Shown: piece by piece, positions 15,889 to 19,014 of the stretch
How positions within the stretch are numbered: position 1 is the stretch's first letter
Layout of the letters: each line of letters opens with the position of its first letter
NCBI GenBank assembly: GCA_024195585.1
Contig: SWBL01000577.1
Span: forward strand, 1 to 19,014
DNA from: Aureobasidium sp. EXF-3400
Taxonomy: Eukaryota > Ascomycota > Dothideomycetes > Dothideales > Saccotheciaceae
Reading direction: 5' to 3'
Length of the DNA stretch: 19,014 bases
Made by a program: the position numbers and the translations under genes
Notes under the pieces: model-generated
What the model was told of the DNA's origin: nothing
Database searches by the model: none
The model's input: the letters and a program-made list of their open reading frames with translations, nothing else

Positions 15889-17153
15889 TTAAGAGGAATA
15901 TGAAACTTCTAAGCCCACTGAACCGATAATGTTGTCTCTTCTCTTCAGATTCAGATCCGCACCTATACTGACCAGCAGATCCTTGATGCGACCCTCCCAT
16001 AACACGCCGATCTTGCCGAGTTGATTGACTCTTGCCTTGAACACACTGTCCACTTCTTGTGTGTTGTTTTGTCCAAGCAGATCTTTGGTAAGTTTGGTCT
16101 CCAAGACTGATTCTTGCTGCTTGTCTTCAACAGGCAGGGTCTCACCGACATCGAGAGGCTTTCGTCGCCAAAGTTCAAGGCCTAGTTGGACATCGGACTC
16201 GTAGCTGTAGATGTTGAAGTCGAAGCGCGAGCTCAATGCTACATCAGAGCCAGCCTTGACGGCATAGCTTGAGGAAATGTTGCCCATGAGAGGATTGCAG
16301 GTCAAGGCCATGGTATAAGGGAAGCCAGTGTGTGAAGGGAGAGTGGTGAAGCGGATAGCAGTCGATACACCTCCAGACTTATTAAGAGGTGAAAAGTACA
16401 ACTCGGCACCAGCGCTCAGACGACCGATTTGAGGATCGATGGGGACGATATTACCCCTTGGATTTACGGTCCGCGGGATGGTGCGGGGGTCGAGACCAAA
16501 GTTGTATAGACCACGGATGCCCATCAAGCAGCTATCGGTCGAAAAGAGGTACTCGGTCGAGTATTTGGCATGGTCATTCTGCAGTTGTGCCAGGACGGAA
16601 CCGCCATTGGGAAGAGCAGAGTCGGAGACACATGACAGCCGTAGAAGACGCGAAGGCGATATGCGACGCAAGTACAAGGCCTCGAGGGTCGATGTGGGCA
16701 GGTATAGACGGCCGTACAACAAAGTGTCTTTCTTGTCGATTCTCCTTCCAGCTTGCCAAATCTCCCACAGATATGTCTCGTCGGGTCGGCGCAGTTCTGG
16801 AAGATGCCTGTATCCTCTGACCAGATTTCGCAAGTCGATTATACTGCTTTGAGAAGGAATGCGCATAGGCAGGGACGAATAGAGAAAAGAGATGGAGCCA
16901 TCGACGAAGCCTCGGTTGGAGAGCGCGTATGAAGTCGCAAAGCCAGGAGCCGAGAGTGACGATATGCGAAGACGAAGGCCATGGGGGGTTTGAAAATCGA
17001 GAAGGGCTTGCACAACAGTCAGCGCAACGAACGACACAAGACATGACTATGTTTACCATTGGCCGTGGCTGTCAGGGTGCTGTAAGAGTTGTCATGGTCC
17101 CACAGTGACGCCGAGTAGAAGGCATTTTGGACATAGTCCATGAACTCAATCAT
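15889..17153 (-). CDS. MDM10: Mdm10, ERMES beta-barrel subunit, 404 aa
   Basis: Two exons: 17153-17057 and 17006-15889. The 50-nt intron (GTAAAC, CTGAC, AAG) falls at residue 33. The spliced start [16 protein letters not shown], then WDHDNSYS and [17 protein letters not shown], is the characteristic Mdm10 N-terminus, followed by [15 protein letters not shown] and [13 protein letters not shown]. The C-terminus [11 protein letters not shown] is a terminal beta-strand signal with alternating hydrophobic residues, as expected for a mitochondrial outer-membrane 19-strand barrel of the porin type. At 404 residues the length is in the lower part of the family range. Mdm10 works in the ERMES tether with Mmm1, Mdm12 and Mdm34 for ER-mitochondria lipid exchange, and with the SAM machinery in beta-barrel and TOM assembly. 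The start was fixed by the conserved N-terminus; the ATG five bases upstream meets a stop at once. It is divergent from MRT4. Confidence 0.95.
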
Positions 17154-17405
17154 CTCATCTATATCATGACTAGACTATGCGACGATGAGACAAACAGCTA
17201 AGAATTGATATCAGATCATGTTTGCGATGACCAACATCGAGAATCAAAAGGTCCAAGGATCGGCAAGTCGGAGTTTGGAGAGCGTGCTTCCCCACAAAAT
17301 CGCAGCTCCATCCTGATTTTTTTTGTAGGCCCATCGCCAGCGGCACATCTCGCGCAAATCTCACCACCAAACCCGCCTCTCACACACCAACCACACCACA
17401 CAATC
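17154..17405. promoter_or_regulatory. Divergent MDM10/MRT4 promoter
   Basis: A 252-bp space between two conserved genes read in opposite directions. A T-run (GATTTTTTTTGT) lies at 17315-17326 and a CA-rich, G-poor leader (CACACACCAACCACACC) precedes the MRT4 start. No factor-binding site is assigned. Confidence 0.5.
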
Positions 17406-18122
17406 ATGCCCAAGTCAAAGAGATCCAAGGTCGTCCACCTGACCCAAGTCCAGAAGAAGGACAAGGAGCTACGCACAAAGCTCTTCGACAACGTTCGCGA
17501 TGCCGCCGACAACTTTTCCCACATCTACGTCTTTGGCGTCGAGAACATGCGCAACACCTACCTCAAGGACGTCCGCACCCACTTTGCCGACTCGCGCATC
17601 TTTTTCGGAAAGACAAAGGTCATGGCAAAGGCCCTGGGCATGACCGACGCCGAGGAATACCAGCCCGGTCTTTCAAAGCTCACTCCCTACATCGAAGGCA
17701 GTGTTGGTCTGCTGCTGTCCAACCGCGACCCCGCAGAGGTTCTCGAGTACTTTGAGAACTACTCCGAGATCGACTACGCAAGAGCCGGTGTCAAGGCCAC
17801 CAGAGACTTTACCATCCCCGCCGGTGTTGTCTACTCGCGCGGAGGAGACCTGCCCGCCGAAGAAGACGTTGCCCTCCCTCACAGTCTGGAAGTCACCATC
17901 AGGAAATGGGGTATGCCCACCAAGCTCGACAAGGGCAAGGTTGTTCTCGATGGCGATTACGAGCTCTGCAAGGAAGGCCGTACCCTCAACAGCCACCAGA
18001 CTGCTTTGCTCAAGCTGTTCGGTGTCGCCATGGCTGAGTTCAGGATCCAGGTCAAGGCTTACTGGAGCCAGGCTTCTGCAGGTGTTACTGCTGTCGAGGA
18101 CCCCAACTCCATGGAGGAGTAG
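17406..18122 (+). CDS. MRT4: Ribosome assembly factor Mrt4, 238 aa
   Basis: An intronless frame of 238 residues, close to the length of yeast Mrt4 (about 236). The start MPKSKRSKVVHLTQVQKKDKE is the conserved Mrt4 N-terminus. The rest is a P0/uL10-type fold: YVFGVENMRNTYLKDVR, then RIFFGKTKVMAKALG, and later SVGLLLSNRDP, VVYSRGGDLPAEEDVALPHSLE and LCKEGRTLNSHQTALLKLFG. Mrt4 binds the same 25S rRNA stalk base as ribosomal protein uL10 (P0) on nucleolar pre-60S particles and is replaced by it late in maturation with help from Yvh1. It lacks the long acidic P-protein-binding tail of uL10 and instead ends DPNSMEE, which separates it from P0. The ATG at 17406 was chosen by this N-terminus; the upstream extension of the frame is not conserved. 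Confidence 0.95.
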   Translation: MPKSKRSKVVHLTQVQKKDKELRTKLFDNVRDAADNFSHIYVFGVENMRNTYLKDVRTHFADSRIFFGKTKVMAKALGMTDAEEYQPGLSKLTPYIEGSVGLLLSNRDPAEVLEYFENYSEIDYARAGVKATRDFTIPAGVVYSRGGDLPAEEDVALPHSLEVTIRKWGMPTKLDKGKVVLDGDYELCKEGRTLNSHQTALLKLFGVAMAEFRIQVKAYWSQASAGVTAVEDPNSMEE

Positions 18123-18919
18123 AGAATGTTCCGAAAAAGGACATACGGACGACAACATCAGACAAAAGGGAAGGAGGGAAAGCAAGACACGAAAAGACGC
18201 CGGCAAACAACTGGGTTATATGGCTGGCAAGAGCTTGCATGAGCGAGGCGCTCTGGCGTTCATTACATGGTCGGGTGTTTTGTTTTTTCATTTTTTTCTG
18301 TAATTGACAACCATTTCTTGAAAACAAAGGATGGACCAAAACTTTCTATGATACTGTGGAAACCAGAGAGAAAGGATTCTGGCATATGTAAAGGGAGTTA
18401 GATTGATATCCAAACGACCAAAAGAAAGTGTTCAAATTCATCAAATTTCACATAAACATTGGACTGAGAAGCATGTTCAGACCAAAGGGACTTGCCTGTG
18501 ACTTTGTGGAAATGCATTGATACGAATGATGATGTCTGATGGTCAGAGAGCGATGTCAAAAAGACACTTGCGGATTGAGTCTCTGAATCAAGCAGATGGC
18601 CGATTAATCATACAAGAGAATATTGAGACACAGGTTCCAGGAACCCAAGAAAGGGACAAAGTATGATCATAAAGCCATGTCTTTTTGATTAAACCTCAAT
18701 TTTGTTCTTGTTCGCGACACAACGTAGCCTCGAAGACGTTTTTCATTGCAAGTTTTTTTTGATGAAAAAGTTCGCCTATTGACCGTCCCCCAGAAGCCCA
18801 GATCTTTTATCAGTCCGAGAGGCCGTTCCGTGATGAGAGCATGATCAAGTGCTACTAAAGTTTCCCCTCTGTCTGCGCCGAAGAAAAGTACCGATAAACC
18901 ACTACAACCTAGAGAGCAT
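18123..18919. other. Convergent 3' region
   Basis: An 800-bp space between the stops of MRT4 (+) and eL32 (-). T-rich runs follow MRT4 (about 18280-18303), as expected near a fungal polyadenylation region, and an A-rich run on the minus strand (about 18752-18760) lies downstream of eL32. No gene is supported; the minus-strand frame at 18667-18990 overlaps the eL32 coding end in another frame. Confidence 0.5.
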
Positions 18920-19014
18920 TTATGACTCGGTGGTGATCTTGGCCTTGGCGTTGGTGACCTTGACACCGAGCTGCTTGGCGCGGGCGACAATGTCGATGCG
19001 CTTGCGGGCAGAGA
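18920..19014 (-). CDS. RPL32: 60S ribosomal protein eL32, C-terminal part
   Basis: Only the last 31 codons and the stop region are inside the window; the gene continues past the right edge. The visible residues read SARKRIDIVARAKQLGVKV and then TNAKAKITTES, the conserved eL32 C-terminus (ISAKxRxxIxxRAKxLGxKVTN in other eukaryotes). eL32 is a structural protein of the cytosolic large subunit. The codons are strongly C-ending, as expected of a highly expressed gene. No intron lies in the visible part. Confidence 0.9.
   Translation of the reverse strand, partial: SARKRIDIVARAKQLGVKVTNAKAKITTES

Overview
This is nuclear DNA of a filamentous ascomycete (Pezizomycotina), probably a Dothideomycete. 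The class is an inference; the subphylum rests on the proteins themselves: a 161-residue fungal tropomyosin, Mdm10 of the ERMES complex, Mrt4, an Rrp17-type nucleolar protein, a Cut2-like securin and eL32. The introns also fit: most are 50-66 nt, with GT (once GC) donors, CTAAC or CTGAC branch points and CAG/TAG acceptors. Genes lie on both strands with short intergenic spaces.

Layout. (1) 1-5140 is a sparse, lineage-specific-looking left part, with all genes on the minus strand: a 111-residue ING-type PHD-finger protein, a second gene with a C-terminal PHD finger (339 residues), an F-box-like protein, a 260-bp degenerate tetranucleotide array, and an unrecognised protein with two CxxC pairs. 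(2) 5430-9050 is a conserved core block: Rrp17/Nop12-type ribosome biogenesis factor (+), tropomyosin (-), and a securin-like protein (+) divergent from tropomyosin. (3) 9841-14106 is the most unusual part. An unrecognised 159-residue gene (-) and a 959-residue Gag-like gene (+) are divergent. The space between them is occupied by a 519-bp element with perfect 54-bp terminal inverted repeats and a matching 5-bp flanking repeat (CTTTC). (4) 15330-19014 is again conserved housekeeping DNA: a GFA/CENP-V-fold protein with a GC-AG intron (+), MDM10 (-), MRT4 (+) divergent from MDM10, and the 3' end of the eL32 ribosomal protein gene (-) running off the right edge.

Functional themes. Rrp17, Mrt4 and eL32 all serve the large ribosomal subunit. 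Tropomyosin and securin serve actin cables and chromosome segregation and share a 572-bp divergent promoter. Mdm10 serves ER-mitochondria tethering and outer-membrane beta-barrel assembly. The two PHD genes probably read histone tails.

Best candidate for something undescribed: the 959-residue gene. It has a Ty1/copia-type Gag N-terminus but no protease, integrase or reverse transcriptase. It carries three exact 198-bp-period Cys-His repeats, a tail with two SUMO-consensus sites, and what looks like a duplicated beta-rich domain. I read it as a domesticated capsid gene; this is inference from sequence only.
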